Made by a program: the position numbers and the translations under genes. Below, piece by piece: positions 36,556-44,282 of a DNA stretch of 64,000 nt. The notes under the pieces were generated by a model, which did not search any database, was not told where the DNA came from, and worked only from the letters and a program-made list of their open reading frames with translations. The stretch is from Devosia sp. 66-22 (lineage in GTDB: Bacteria; Pseudomonadota; Alphaproteobacteria; Rhizobiales; Devosiaceae), in NCBI GenBank assembly GCA_001899065.1, contig MKUZ01000009.1:186001-250000 (forward strand), in the 5' to 3' direction. How positions within the stretch are numbered: the first letter of the stretch is position 1; each line of letters starts with the position of its first letter.

Positions 36556-36850
36556 TGGGTGAGTATCCTGCACCCAGGGTCCGGAGCCGGGCGGGGCCAT
36601 GGTCGGCGCCGCTCGCGGACGCTTCGGGCGGATCGTCGCCCGCGGCGTCCAGAACGGCTCCGCGCGCCGCAGTCAAGTTGGCCGGCCGGCACGATGCCCC
36701 GACACAAGCTCCCGGGTCGCGAGGCGGGACCGATGGTCCCCATTCTCGCCGGACTAACCGGCTGGACCACTGGTCCCGCCTCGCCGCTCTCTTCCTCCAG
36801 GGGAAAAGAGCCCTCCACCCGAGCGACCGGTCGAGCCCGGTCAGGGCTTC
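36556..36850 (+). other. non-coding stretch of nested hairpins, candidate structured RNA
   Basis: The ~500 bases from 36408 to 36913 have no convincing gene. They contain a string of hairpins: 36556-36576 (TGGGTG/CACCCA); 36617-36650 (GGACGC..CGGGCG / CGCCCG..GCGTCC), enclosed by GGAGCCG 36583-36589 with CGGCTCC 36655-36661; 36719-36784, where two 21-base arms match at 19 positions and enclose a further GCCGG/CCGGC stem with loop ACTAA; and 36808-36849 (two stacked stems). A palindrome CCAGCGCGCTGG lies at 36457-36468. High GC makes chance hairpins common, but the 21-base arms are not readily explained that way. It could be an ncRNA, the leader of the gene at 36914, or palindromic repeats. 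Confidence 0.35.
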
Positions 36851-36913
36851 CGCTCGCCCAAGATTCCGCCTACTGCCGACGTCCTACCGCGCGACCTGAA
36901 ACGGAGTTTTCGC

Positions 36914-37426
36914 ATGGGCCTCTTCGACTTCATCACCGGTAGCAAATCCCCCGCCGCGGGCATCGCCCGGCAGCCGCCCGCGACGCTGCGCGCGGCCCTC
37001 CTCGGGCTCAACCGCGACAGCGCACCCTGGCAGGTCCGCGACGGCGCCCCCGAGGGCGTCGACCTCGTCGCCGAATGGAAGATCGTCGAGGCGCGCTGGG
37101 TCGAGATCTTCGCCAAGGCGTCGCTGACAAAGGTGTTCAAGATCCTCATGAAGCTCGACGCGGCCAAGGGCGAGGTCCGCGCCGTCGACCAGGACTGGAC
37201 CGTCGAATGGCGCGCGGGCGTCCCCACCCTCGCGCTCAGCGCCGAAGCGTTCCGCGGCCAGAAGGTCGAGATGAGCTTTGGCACCGCCATCGGCTTCCGC
37301 GAGGATTTCTCGCCCGGCGTCATCTACGAATACCGCTTCGCCACCGGCGAAATCAAAACCCCGCTCCAGGACGCTGTTCTCGCCAATGGCTGGCGCTGGC
37401 AGGGCGTCGCCTTCGGCAAGCTGTGA
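36914..37426 (+). CDS. conserved-looking hypothetical protein
   Basis: A 170-residue soluble protein that I cannot assign to a family. There is no signal peptide or membrane segment. The sequence is balanced and protein-like (VDLVAEWKIVEARWVEIFAK, then EMSFGTAIGFREDFSPG) with several Trp and a compact alpha/beta pattern. A GGAG at 36903 precedes the ATG with suitable spacing. It stands alone: upstream is the hairpin-rich non-coding stretch, downstream a palindromic repeat cluster and a convergent YaiI-family gene. Confidence 0.78.
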   Translation: MGLFDFITGSKSPAAGIARQPPATLRAALLGLNRDSAPWQVRDGAPEGVDLVAEWKIVEARWVEIFAKASLTKVFKILMKLDAAKGEVRAVDQDWTVEWRAGVPTLALSAEAFRGQKVEMSFGTAIGFREDFSPGVIYEYRFATGEIKTPLQDAVLANGWRWQGVAFGKL

Positions 37427-37469
37427 GCTCTCAGGGTGTCCGGAATGCTCACCGGCCCCTCCCCTGGAC

Positions 37470-37543
37470 TTCCCAGCGAAGGCTGGGGACCCATCCCACC
37501 CCTTTGCGCCTGCGGACAAAGGAGTCCCTGCCTGCGCAGGGAC
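37470..37543. repeat. cluster of three palindromes (REP-like element)
   Basis: Three hairpins in 74 bases between convergent genes: CCCAGC/GCTGGG around GAAG (37472-37487), CCTTTG/CAAAGG (37501-37522) and GTCCCTGC/GCAGGGAC around CTGC (37524-37543). The CCCAGCGAAGGCTGGG form resembles short interspersed palindromes that I recall from many alphaproteobacterial genomes. It could also act as a two-way terminator. Confidence 0.65.
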
Positions 37544-37544
37544 G

Positions 37545-37997
37545 TCACCGCGGGGCGAGGCGCCCCGCCTTCACGACCGCCTCGTCCAGCGCCTGGAGGA
37601 ACATGCTGCGGTCCTTCGCCGTGAACCCGGCATTGAGTCCGCGGCTCTCGCCGGTCTCGCGCAGGTGCTGGTTGAGCTCGCGCATCGCGAGCGCCATGCC
37701 GATCGAGCTTTCGGTGAACGGCCGCCCGGTCGGCCCGAGCACCGTGGCGCCCTGCTTCAGCGCCCGGCCGGCCAGCGGGATGTCCGAGGTGATAACGATG
37801 TCGCCGGCACCCGCATGCTCGACGATCCAGTCGTCGGCGGCGTCGGCGCCCTGCGGCACCAGCACATGCGCCACCATCGGGTCGCGCGAGGGCCGTAGCC
37901 CGCGATTGGCGACGAGCGTCACGCGCACCCCGTGCCGCTCGGCCACGCGCAACACTTCGTCCTTGACCGGGCAGGCATCGGCATCGACCAAAATCAT
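37545..37997 (-). CDS. yaiI: YaiI/YqxD (DUF188) family protein
   Basis: A 150-residue PIN-like protein of unknown function, widely conserved. Family motifs are MILVDADACPVKDEVLRVAE at the N-terminus, LVANRGLR, GADAADDWIVEHAGAGDIVITSDIPLA and GRPFTESSIGMALAMREL. Length is typical. The Asp-rich start and the DADxxI / TSDIPLA acidic residues resemble a nuclease metal site, but activity is not established for the family. The stop codon lies one base after a palindromic repeat cluster. Confidence 0.95.
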   Translation of the reverse strand: MILVDADACPVKDEVLRVAERHGVRVTLVANRGLRPSRDPMVAHVLVPQGADAADDWIVEHAGAGDIVITSDIPLAGRALKQGATVLGPTGRPFTESSIGMALAMRELNQHLRETGESRGLNAGFTAKDRSMFLQALDEAVVKAGRLAPR

Positions 37998-38210
37998 GGC
38001 AGCGTTCTAGCCGGACGGCCCGCGCGCGTCATCTCGCGCCGTTCATCTTGCATTTTTCGTCGTAAACCCGCATATCCCCCCGCATACGCTTCGCTACCGT
38101 CTCCTGCTGCTGACGGTCCGGTACGCCCGGTCCGTGATCTCCTGAGAAAGACCCGAACGTCGCCGACGGCATGTCGCCGCCGGAAATTGCCTCTCTCAAG
38201 GATCCATTAA

Positions 38211-38417
38211 ATGACCGAAGGCACCGTCAAATTCTTCAACTCCACCAAGGGCTACGGCTTCATCGCTCCCGATGATGGCGGCAAGGACGCGTTCGTCCAT
38301 ATCTCCGCCGTCGAGCGCTCGGGCCTGTCGACCCTCAACGAGGGCCAGAAGGTCAGCTACGAGCTGCAGACCGGCCGCGACGGCAAGGTGTCCGCCGCCA
38401 ACCTCAAGGCGCTCTGA
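38211..38417 (+). CDS. cspA: cold-shock domain protein
   Basis: A 68-residue single-stranded nucleic acid-binding protein of the CspA family. RNP1 is KGYGFI and RNP2 is DAFVHIS, both intact; the start TEGTVKFFNSTKGYG is typical of alphaproteobacterial members. It melts mRNA secondary structure. AAGGA lies nine bases before the ATG. The 213-base upstream gap (37998-38210) has no gene and contains an imperfect hairpin (ACGG-T-CCGG / CCGG-T-CCGT near 38113-38135), consistent with the long structured leaders of cold-shock mRNAs. Which CSP paralogue this is cannot be told. Confidence 0.95.
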   Translation: MTEGTVKFFNSTKGYGFIAPDDGGKDAFVHISAVERSGLSTLNEGQKVSYELQTGRDGKVSAANLKAL

Positions 38418-38441
38418 GCTCCCGCTCGATCGCCGACCTTT

Positions 38442-38463
38442 GAAGGGCCCTACGGGGCCCTTC
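38442..38463 (+). terminator. intrinsic terminator of the cold-shock gene
   Basis: A perfect 9-bp stem, GAAGGGCCC (38442-38450) with GGGCCCTTC (38455-38463), loop TACG, followed by GCTTCTCC. It lies 24 bases after the stop codon. Confidence 0.8.
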
Positions 38464-38633
38464 GCTTCTCCGGGGGCGCCATTTCGTCTGAGCCGTCCCG
38501 CGCAAGCCGTTCCGCCGGCTCACCGATCCGGCCCTCCGCCGTCAAACTTATCCCCGTATCACCGGCAGCCCTTATACTGGCGGCCGGTCGGGTTTGGCCG
38601 CATGGCGGGAGGAGCCGGGAGTGCAGACGCGAG

Positions 38634-39119
38634 TCAGCCTCTTTCCGCCACCGCTGTCTCGTAGGCCGCGTTGAGTTCGGCCAGCACGGAGCGCGCCGGC
38701 GCTGGCGCCCCCAGATGCAGGTGGCGCAGCTCCGCCATGAACGCCTCCGCCATCGCCGCCCCGCCCCGTTCGAGCGCGATCGAGCGCGCGGCGAAAGTGG
38801 GTTCGGCCGGCTGGTAGCGTACGCCCCAGCTCCCCAGCGCCACCATCACCGGCACCAGCGCAATCGCCTTCTCGGTCAGGCTGTAGATCGTGCGCTGCTT
38901 GTGCGACGGGTCCGCAGCGGCGCTGATGAAGCCTTGCGCCTCGAGGTGCCGCAGCCGCGCCGCGAGGATGTTGGTCGCGATCCCTTCCAGCGAGTTGCCG
39001 TGCAGCTCGCGATAGGTGCGGAAATTGCCGAACATCATGTCGCGCAGCACCACAAGGCTCCAGCGATCGCCCAGCACCTCCACCGACAGGTTGATGGGGC
39101 ATCCCGACCTGATCTCCAC
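38634..39119 (-). CDS. HxlR-family winged-helix regulator
   Basis: A 161-residue regulator. The HxlR domain covers about residues 5-95: CPINLSVEVLGDRWSLVVLRD at the start with the conserved Cys and the DRW motif, then RTYRELHGNSLEGIATNILA and the wing HKQRTIYSLTEKA. A C-terminal ~60-residue extension is specific to a subset of the family. It is divergent from the MFS transporter gene and the intergenic region holds two matching palindromes (39135 and 39171), so it very likely controls itself and the transporter. The inducing signal is unknown; HxlR proteins often respond to aldehydes, redox or xenobiotics. Confidence 0.92.
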   Translation of the reverse strand: MEIRSGCPINLSVEVLGDRWSLVVLRDMMFGNFRTYRELHGNSLEGIATNILAARLRHLEAQGFISAAADPSHKQRTIYSLTEKAIALVPVMVALGSWGVRYQPAEPTFAARSIALERGGAAMAEAFMAELRHLHLGAPAPARSVLAELNAAYETAVAERG

Positions 39120-39134
39120 AGCAGCTCCTTTCTA

Positions 39135-39193
39135 ACCGCTTGCACTTTACAAGCGGTATGGACATCGGTAACCGATTGCAGTTTACAAGCGGT
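39135..39193. promoter_or_regulatory. twin palindromic operators for the HxlR regulator
   Basis: Two inverted repeats with identical geometry: ACCGCTTG-7-CAAGCGGT at 39135-39157 and ACCGATTG-7-CAAGCGGT at 39171-39193, start points 36 bases apart. They lie between the divergent HxlR and MFS genes, the first only 15 bases from the HxlR start. The first is a perfect palindrome in its arms; the second has one mismatch. Confidence 0.8.
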
Positions 39194-39279
39194 TGGCCCG
39201 CACGAATCTTTCGCCCAGCGTGTCGAATTGCTCGCCTGCCATTCGTTGAGACGGCAGAGTTGTCCCGGAGGAACTTCAT

Positions 39280-40530
39280 ATGAACTCGCAAAGCGGCTTT
39301 CACTACGGGTGGGTCGTCGTCGCCGCCGGCGCGGTGATCACCTGCGTGGCCATGGGCGCCCTGTTCGCCCTGCCCGTCTACCAGACCCCGATGGCCGACG
39401 ACACCGGCTGGGCGCGCGCCGGCATCGCGGGCGCCATGACCATCGGCTTCATCACCATGGGTATCGCCGGCTTCCTCTGGGGCGCCATCAGCGATCGCAT
39501 CGGGGCCCGCCCAGTACTCGTCATCGCCTCGGTCCTGCTCGGCGGCGGCCTCGTCATCGCGAGCCAGGCGCCCAACCTCCTCGTGTTCCAGATCGCCTAT
39601 GGCGGCCTTGTCGGCGCCGCAGGCAGCGCGTTCTTCGCCCCGCTAATTTCGACCACTGTGGGCTGGTTCGACAAGAACCGCGGCCTCGCCGTGGCACTCG
39701 TATCGGTGGGCGGCGGTGTGGCGCCAATGGTGCTCACGCCCCTCGCCGTCATCCTCACCGAATCCTTCGGCTGGCGCTCGGCGATGCTGTTCATCGCCAT
39801 CGGCGCGCTGCTGGTCCTCGTGCCCGCGAGCCTCCTGGTCCGCCGTCCCGCGATCGTCGACGACGCGCCGGCAGTTCCAGCGACGCCCGACGCGGCCGCC
39901 GCGGCGCCGGCGAAGACGCCGCTCGGCACGGCGCTCTCGGCGCTGCGCACGCCGCAATTCATCGTGCTTGCCGCGACGTTCTTCTTCTGCTGCGGCGCCC
40001 ATTCCGGCCCGATCTTCAACACGGTCGCCTACGCCGCCTTCTGCGGCATCGCTCCGCTTGCCGCCGCCAGCGTCTATGGCGTCGAGGGTGTGGCGGGCCT
40101 GTTCGGCCGTATCGTGTTCGGCCTCCTCTCCGACCGTTTCGGACCGCGCCGGGTCATCGTAGGCGGCCTCGCGCTGCAGGCCGTCGGCATCTATGCCTAT
40201 ATCTACGTGTCCGAGCTGCAGCATTTCTACATCATGGCCGTGGTTCTTGGCCTCGTCTATGGTGGTGTAATGCCGCTCTATTCGGTGCTGGCGCGCGACT
40301 ATTTCGGCCAGCGCATCATGGGCACGGTGCTGGGCGCGGCGACGATGGTGTCGAGCTTCGGTATGGCGCTCGGGCCGATCGCCGGCGGCTGGATCTTCGA
40401 CACCTATGGCAGCTATCACTGGCTCTACGTGTCGTCCGCTGTCATCGGCCTCGCCGCGGCAGCCATGGCGCTCGCCTTCCCGCCGCCCAAGAAGCAGGAA
40501 CCCGAGGGCGGCACCCTGCAGGCCGCCTAA
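39280..40530 (+). CDS. major facilitator superfamily transporter (OFA-like)
   Basis: A 416-residue inner-membrane carrier with twelve predicted helices in two halves, separated by a Pro/Ala-rich cytoplasmic loop (about 190-215). The MFS loop motif appears as GAISDRIGARPVL after helix 2 and again as GLLSDRFGPRRVI in the second half. The N-terminal FHYGWVVVAAGAVI resembles the oxalate/formate antiporter and monocarboxylate porter branch. Substrate unknown. GGAGG 8 bases before the ATG. Probably repressed by the divergent HxlR protein through the twin operators. Confidence 0.92.
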   Translation: MNSQSGFHYGWVVVAAGAVITCVAMGALFALPVYQTPMADDTGWARAGIAGAMTIGFITMGIAGFLWGAISDRIGARPVLVIASVLLGGGLVIASQAPNLLVFQIAYGGLVGAAGSAFFAPLISTTVGWFDKNRGLAVALVSVGGGVAPMVLTPLAVILTESFGWRSAMLFIAIGALLVLVPASLLVRRPAIVDDAPAVPATPDAAAAAPAKTPLGTALSALRTPQFIVLAATFFFCCGAHSGPIFNTVAYAAFCGIAPLAAASVYGVEGVAGLFGRIVFGLLSDRFGPRRVIVGGLALQAVGIYAYIYVSELQHFYIMAVVLGLVYGGVMPLYSVLARDYFGQRIMGTVLGAATMVSSFGMALGPIAGGWIFDTYGSYHWLYVSSAVIGLAAAAMALAFPPPKKQEPEGGTLQAA

Positions 40531-40625
40531 CCGGCTCGCCGCAACATCACGGAGGCGCGCCGGCAATTCCGGCGCGCCCGCTGGATGCGATAGGCATCGT
40601 GCGGCAATCCGGCTAGTGTCGCGGC

Positions 40626-41207
40626 ATGTGCAATGCCTACGAGCAGCAGGTCAGTCACGCGCAGTATCGCCAGGCGATCGAAGCGCTGGAGTTGGCCGCG
40701 TCCGCCGGTGAGGACGCGCTCGACACTTCGGGCGAAGTCCGCATCGGCGATCTCGGGCCCGTCCTCCGGCCCGCGGGCAACGGCGTCGAGCTGGTCCTCA
40801 TGCGCTTCGGCTGGCCGCCGGCCCGGCCGAAAGCTGGTCCGGTGTTCAACTTTAAGTCCGACAAGCGCAGCTTCGCCGACTCGCGACGCTGCGTGATCGT
40901 GCTCTCGGGCTTCTTCGAGTTCACCGGAACCAAATACCCCAAGGCCAAGCACCGCTTCAGCCTCAAGGGAGCGCCAGTCATGGGGATTGCGGGGCTATGG
41001 AGCGAGGACGATGCGGGCCAGCTGAGCTTCACCATGCTCACGACGGCCCCCGGCCCCGATATCGAGCCCTATCACGACCGGCAGGTCTGCGTGCTGACGC
41101 CAGAAGACTGGGCGCACTGGCTGTTCCTGAGCAAGCCGCAGGAGGAACTGCTGCGGCCCCTTCCGGCCGGCACGCTCGATGTCGTCACGGTGCGCGAGGG
41201 CGGTTGA
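40626..41207 (+). CDS. SRAP-domain (HMCES/YedK) abasic-site-processing protein
   Basis: Forms a stable thiazolidine crosslink with abasic sites in single-stranded DNA, shielding them during replication. The 193-residue product keeps the catalytic Cys2 exposed after removal of Met1 (MCNAYEQ), the active-site Glu in SGFFEF and the His in EPYHDRQVCVLT. The second residue after Cys is Asn as in many YedK relatives. The gene is followed 52 bases later by a VOC gene on the same strand. The C-terminus is shorter than YedK of E. coli (222 residues) but all known key residues are present. Confidence 0.93.
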   Translation: MCNAYEQQVSHAQYRQAIEALELAASAGEDALDTSGEVRIGDLGPVLRPAGNGVELVLMRFGWPPARPKAGPVFNFKSDKRSFADSRRCVIVLSGFFEFTGTKYPKAKHRFSLKGAPVMGIAGLWSEDDAGQLSFTMLTTAPGPDIEPYHDRQVCVLTPEDWAHWLFLSKPQEELLRPLPAGTLDVVTVREGG

Positions 41208-41259
41208 GGCGCTGCCACAATCGAGTGCTAGGGTTCCGTTCCCGACATGGAGGAATGTC

Positions 41260-41676
41260 ATGGCCCAGACCCTCAACCCCTACCTCAACTTCCGGAACAA
41301 CGCCCGCGAGGCGATGGAATTCTACAAATCCGTCTTCGGCGGCGAGCTGTCGATGAACACGTTTGGTGAGTTCGGCCAGTCGTCGGACCATCCGGGCTCC
41401 GAAAATCTCATCATGCACGCGTTCCTCGAGAGCCCCAGCGGCTTCAAGCTGATGGGCGCCGATACACCGCCGGAGATGGGATACAAGGGCGCCGGCAACA
41501 TCACCGTCTCCCTTTCGGGCGACGACGAGGCTGCCCTCACCGGCTATTGGGACAAGCTCAAGGACGGCGCGAGCATCACCCTGCCGCTCGCGAAGGCCCC
41601 GTGGGGCGACAGCTTCGGCATGCTCACCGACAGGTTCGGGATCGCCTGGATGGTCAATATCGGCGCCACCAAGTAG
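41260..41676 (+). CDS. VOC-family protein, PhnB type
   Basis: A 138-residue VOC-fold protein of the PhnB/3-demethylubiquinone-methyltransferase-like group. Marked by LNPYLNFRNNAREAMEFYKS, VFGGEL, then SGFKLMGADTPPEM and the C-terminal WGDSFGMLTDRFGIAWMVNI. Function of the group is largely unknown. A strong GGAGG precedes the ATG at 41260. Converges with the small membrane protein gene to the right with a six-base gap. Confidence 0.92.
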   Translation: MAQTLNPYLNFRNNAREAMEFYKSVFGGELSMNTFGEFGQSSDHPGSENLIMHAFLESPSGFKLMGADTPPEMGYKGAGNITVSLSGDDEAALTGYWDKLKDGASITLPLAKAPWGDSFGMLTDRFGIAWMVNIGATK

Positions 41677-41682
41677 CGCGAT

Positions 41683-42000
41683 CTACTGCCGGCCGAACCG
41701 CGCGCGCCACCGCCGCCGCGTGGTGGAGATGAAGCGCTGCAGGCGCACGATCGCGTCGCCCACCGGGCGGCGCAGCGGCGGGATGTCGACGGCAAGGACC
41801 AGCAAGCCAAGCGGCAGCATCCAGATGCCCAGCACCGGCAGGAAGCTGAAGACGCCGCCCAGCACCAGCAGGATCGCCAGCGGAATGCGCACGAGATGCA
41901 GCCGCGGCTTGCGCACCCAGTCAAGAAAGCCCCGCGTCGCGGGCACCTGGCGGGAAATGCGCTCGAACTGGCGGTCGAGTCGGGCGTCGGCTGCATTCAT
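41683..42000 (-). CDS. small membrane protein of unknown function
   Basis: A 105-residue protein with a charged N-terminal helix (about 1-30) and a hydrophobic hairpin (about 42-72, LAILLVLGGVFSFLPVLG then WMLPLGLLVLAVDIPPLRR), ending in an Arg-rich cytoplasmic tail. The IPPLRRPVGDAIVRLQ pattern is common in uncharacterised proteobacterial proteins. The ATG at 42000 has GGAG nine bases upstream; an in-frame ATG at 42018 is possible. Divergent from the pseudogene at 42109. Confidence 0.85.
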   Translation of the reverse strand: MNAADARLDRQFERISRQVPATRGFLDWVRKPRLHLVRIPLAILLVLGGVFSFLPVLGIWMLPLGLLVLAVDIPPLRRPVGDAIVRLQRFISTTRRRWRARFGRQ

Positions 42001-42108
42001 GCGGTCGGTCTCCTTCATTTCGGCATATGGGAACCCTTGGCCGTCACGCAAGGGGCGGAACTTGCACGCGGATTTCCGCCGTTACCTGCTCAACCGGAGG
42101 TTGAACCC

Positions 42109-42426
42109 ATGTCCTGGCTCGAACGTATCGATGAACGTGATGCCCGCCGCGTGGCCAAGGCGATGACCGCTGGCGCGCTCGAAACGCGCGAGCTCGCGCA
42201 GGATCACCTGACGCAGTTCGCCGAGCAGGCGAGAGCCATCGCAGAGCCCCGGCTGCACGAGGCCGCCGAATAACTGCGCCAGGAGGGCAAGGCCGTCGCA
42301 AAGGTGGCCGCCCATCAGGCGGCGCGAGCGAGTCGCGCGGTGCGGGCCGACCCCCTTCCGGTCATCATGGGCGTTGTCGGCGTCGCGCTTCTGGCGAGCC
42401 TCCTGCTGGGGCGGCGGCGTACCTAA
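42109..42426 (+). pseudogene. membrane-anchored helical protein (DUF883/ElaB-like) with in-frame TAA
   Basis: A clear ribosome-binding site (CCGGAGG) and ATG at 42109 open a frame that stops at TAA 42271-42273 after 54 residues. The same frame continues without further stops to 42424, giving LRQEGKAVAKVAAHQAARA and a C-terminal membrane segment PLPVIMGVVGVALLASLLLG with an Arg tail. The join reads naturally if the TAA were a sense codon. The N-terminal part is helical and charged. Together this looks like an ElaB/YqjD-type tail-anchored protein broken by one nonsense change; a base-call error would also explain it. Confidence 0.7.
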
Positions 42427-42485
42427 CAGCTTCTTAACCCGCATCGCTCATTGTTGAAACGCTAGTATTGCGTTCGGAGTGATGC

Positions 42486-42929
42486 GTGTTTCGTGCCCTG
42501 GCCCTTGCCGCCGTCGTCGCGGGCACGTCCCTGCTCGGCGGCTGTGCGCTATCCCCCTTCTCGTTCCTCAGTCCCACCGAATGCATGACACGTGTCATGT
42601 ACTTCGAATCCAACCGCTCGAGTGCCGAGGGGATGCTGGCCGTCGGCACGGTTGTGATGAACCGCATGCATGACCCAAAATTCCCCAACAGCGTGTGCGG
42701 TGTCGTGGGGCAGAGGAACCAGTTTGCGCCTGGCGTCCTCTACAAGCCGATGAAAGAAGGCAGGAGCCTCGCCCTCGCGCGTCAGGTCGCTGAGCAGGTC
42801 CTGGCGGGCGCACGCCATCCGGGCGTCCAGGGCGCCAAGTTCTTCCACACGCAGGGCTACAGTTTCCCCTACACCAACATGCACTATGTGCTGAATGCGG
42901 GTGGAAACTCCTTCTACGAGAAGCGCTGA
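42486..42929 (+). CDS. cell wall hydrolase of the SleB (Hydrolase_2) family, lipoprotein
   Basis: A 147-residue protein with a lipoprotein signal (LLGGC, lipidated Cys near residue 20) and a SleB-type domain. The core motif is MYFESNRSSAEGMLAVGTVVMNR with the catalytic Glu of FES, then FPNSVCGVVGQRNQFAPG and FFHTQGYSFPYTNMHYV. In spore-formers SleB is a cortex lytic enzyme; in Gram-negatives the domain is taken as a transglycosylase or amidase of peptidoglycan. Start is GTG at 42486, with GGAG six bases upstream. An outer-membrane or periplasmic location is inferred. Confidence 0.9.
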   Translation: MFRALALAAVVAGTSLLGGCALSPFSFLSPTECMTRVMYFESNRSSAEGMLAVGTVVMNRMHDPKFPNSVCGVVGQRNQFAPGVLYKPMKEGRSLALARQVAEQVLAGARHPGVQGAKFFHTQGYSFPYTNMHYVLNAGGNSFYEKR

Positions 42930-42953
42930 ACCGGCGAGATGTAGAACGGCGAC

Positions 42954-43502
42954 CTAGAAGTCGCCGCCCATGTCGAAGCCACCGCCGTCGAACCCGCCAC
43001 CGTCGAAGCCGCCGGCATCGTCCGTGCCCGCATCCGCACCGGGGTCGCTGCCCTCGGTCGAAGCGTCGCCGGCCGACCTGTCGAACTCGCTGGCGTTTGC
43101 CGCGCCGCTCGAGAAGATCGAGCCGATCAGGCTGCCCAGCATCATGCCGCCGGCAACGCCGAGCGCTGTCTGCGCGGCACCGGCGAGGAAGCCGCCGCCA
43201 CCGAACCCGCCGGCCTGCTGGCGGCGATCGTCGTAGCTCGGCTCGCGATCCCATGGACCGCGGCGCTGCTCGATCTGGCGGCTGCCGCGCTCGAGCTCTT
43301 CCATGCGGCGCTCAGCCTCCCTGAGGGCCTCCTGCTGCACGACGACGGTCTGTGCCAGGTAGTAGGCGGCGCCTGGCTGGCCGGCCATCTTCTGGCGGAT
43401 ATAGGCCTCGGCCTCCGCATCGCGCGGTCCGCCGCGGCGCTCGGCCTCATGCAGCCGGTCGAACAGGCCGTCAATGGCATTGCGATCTTCGCGGCTCAGC
43501 AT
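42954..43502 (-). CDS. DUF2076-family protein
   Basis: A 182-residue cytoplasmic or peripheral protein. The N-terminal MLSREDRNAIDGLFDRLHEA and the YIRQKMAGQPGAAYYLAQTVVVQ segment define the DUF2076 family. A coiled-coil stretch rich in Glu/Arg follows, then a glycine-rich hydrophobic middle (GGFLAGAAQTALGVAGGMM) and an acidic tail with repeated GGGFD units. Function unknown; relatives are sometimes annotated as periplasmic ligand-binding sensors without proof. GGAGG precedes the ATG at 43502. Divergent from the sulfite-oxidase-like gene. Confidence 0.9.
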   Translation of the reverse strand: MLSREDRNAIDGLFDRLHEAERRGGPRDAEAEAYIRQKMAGQPGAAYYLAQTVVVQQEALREAERRMEELERGSRQIEQRRGPWDREPSYDDRRQQAGGFGGGGFLAGAAQTALGVAGGMMLGSLIGSIFSSGAANASEFDRSAGDASTEGSDPGADAGTDDAGGFDGGGFDGGGFDMGGDF

Positions 43503-43628
43503 AGCAACCTCCGTGTTGGTCGCATTGCACATGGTGAGCAACCTCGCGCTGTACAATGCGCGGGGCGGCGAAACGTGCATTGACAACGCTGTGAGTCCGA
43601 CCCACCTCGTCCGCAGCGGAGGTCGCCC

Positions 43629-44279
43629 GTGCCCGATACGCCCGAAGATTCAAAGCTCACCCGGACCAAGTCGCGCTGGGCGGAGCTCGGCAGGTTTCTC
43701 ACCGGCAGCACGTCGCGCCCGGAGGATACGCGCCTGCCGCCGGGCCAGCATCTGGTCAGGAACTGGCCCGTCCTCGATCTGGGGCAGACGCCCGATGTCG
43801 CGCGTGAGAACTGGCGGCTCGACATCGCCGGCGCCGTCGAGCATCCGACCACCTGGACCTGGCACGATTTCACCTCGGCGCCGCAGACGCGCAAGCTGAG
43901 CGACATCCACTGCGTCACGAGCTGGTCGCGCTACGACAACCACTGGGATGGCGTCACCACGCAGGATCTGACGGAGGCGGTGCAGCCGACGGCCGACGCC
44001 ACGCATGTGCTGCTCACCAGCAATGACGGCTACACGACCAATCTCACGTTCGAGGATTTTACCTCGCCCGAGGCAATCCTTGCGCATAGCTGGGAGGGAC
44101 AGCCCCTGCCCCTCGAGCACGGCGGGCCGGTGCGGCTCGTCGTGCCGCACCTCTATTTCTGGAAGAGCGCAAAGTGGCTCCGGCGGATCGAGTTCGCGAC
44201 CCGTGACCATCCCGGCTTCTGGGAGGTCCGCGGCTATCACAACCGCGGCGACCCGTGGAGCGAGGAACGCTACTCGTGA
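43629..44279 (+). CDS. sulfite oxidase-like molybdopterin oxidoreductase
   Basis: A 216-residue protein with the molybdopterin-binding sulfite oxidase fold and no dimerisation domain, as in the short YedY/YuiH-like group. The Mo-ligating Cys is in SDIHCVTSWSRYDNHWDGV. LEHGGPVRLVVPHLYFWKSAKW and WEVRGYHNRGDPW are further family landmarks. No Tat signal is present, so it is likely cytoplasmic. Physiological substrate is unknown. Start codon GTG at 43629 with GGAGG seven bases upstream. Ends three bases before the convergent DUF1993 gene. Confidence 0.93.
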   Translation: MPDTPEDSKLTRTKSRWAELGRFLTGSTSRPEDTRLPPGQHLVRNWPVLDLGQTPDVARENWRLDIAGAVEHPTTWTWHDFTSAPQTRKLSDIHCVTSWSRYDNHWDGVTTQDLTEAVQPTADATHVLLTSNDGYTTNLTFEDFTSPEAILAHSWEGQPLPLEHGGPVRLVVPHLYFWKSAKWLRRIEFATRDHPGFWEVRGYHNRGDPWSEERYS

Positions 44280-44282
44280 GCG

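Noticed and set aside
36408-36913. RNase P RNA, tmRNA, SRP RNA or 6S RNA in the hairpin-rich stretch
   Set aside because: None of the invariant sequence motifs of these RNAs is visible on either strand.
34936-36913. A complete retron or Septu/Gabija defence system
   Set aside because: No reverse transcriptase, HNH or UvrD-like partner gene is present; only a truncated ATPase can be supported.
36445-36942. Overlapping open frames of 150-165 codons in the same stretch
   Set aside because: Arg/Pro/Ser-rich, no ribosome-binding site, and the sequence is better explained by palindromic structure.
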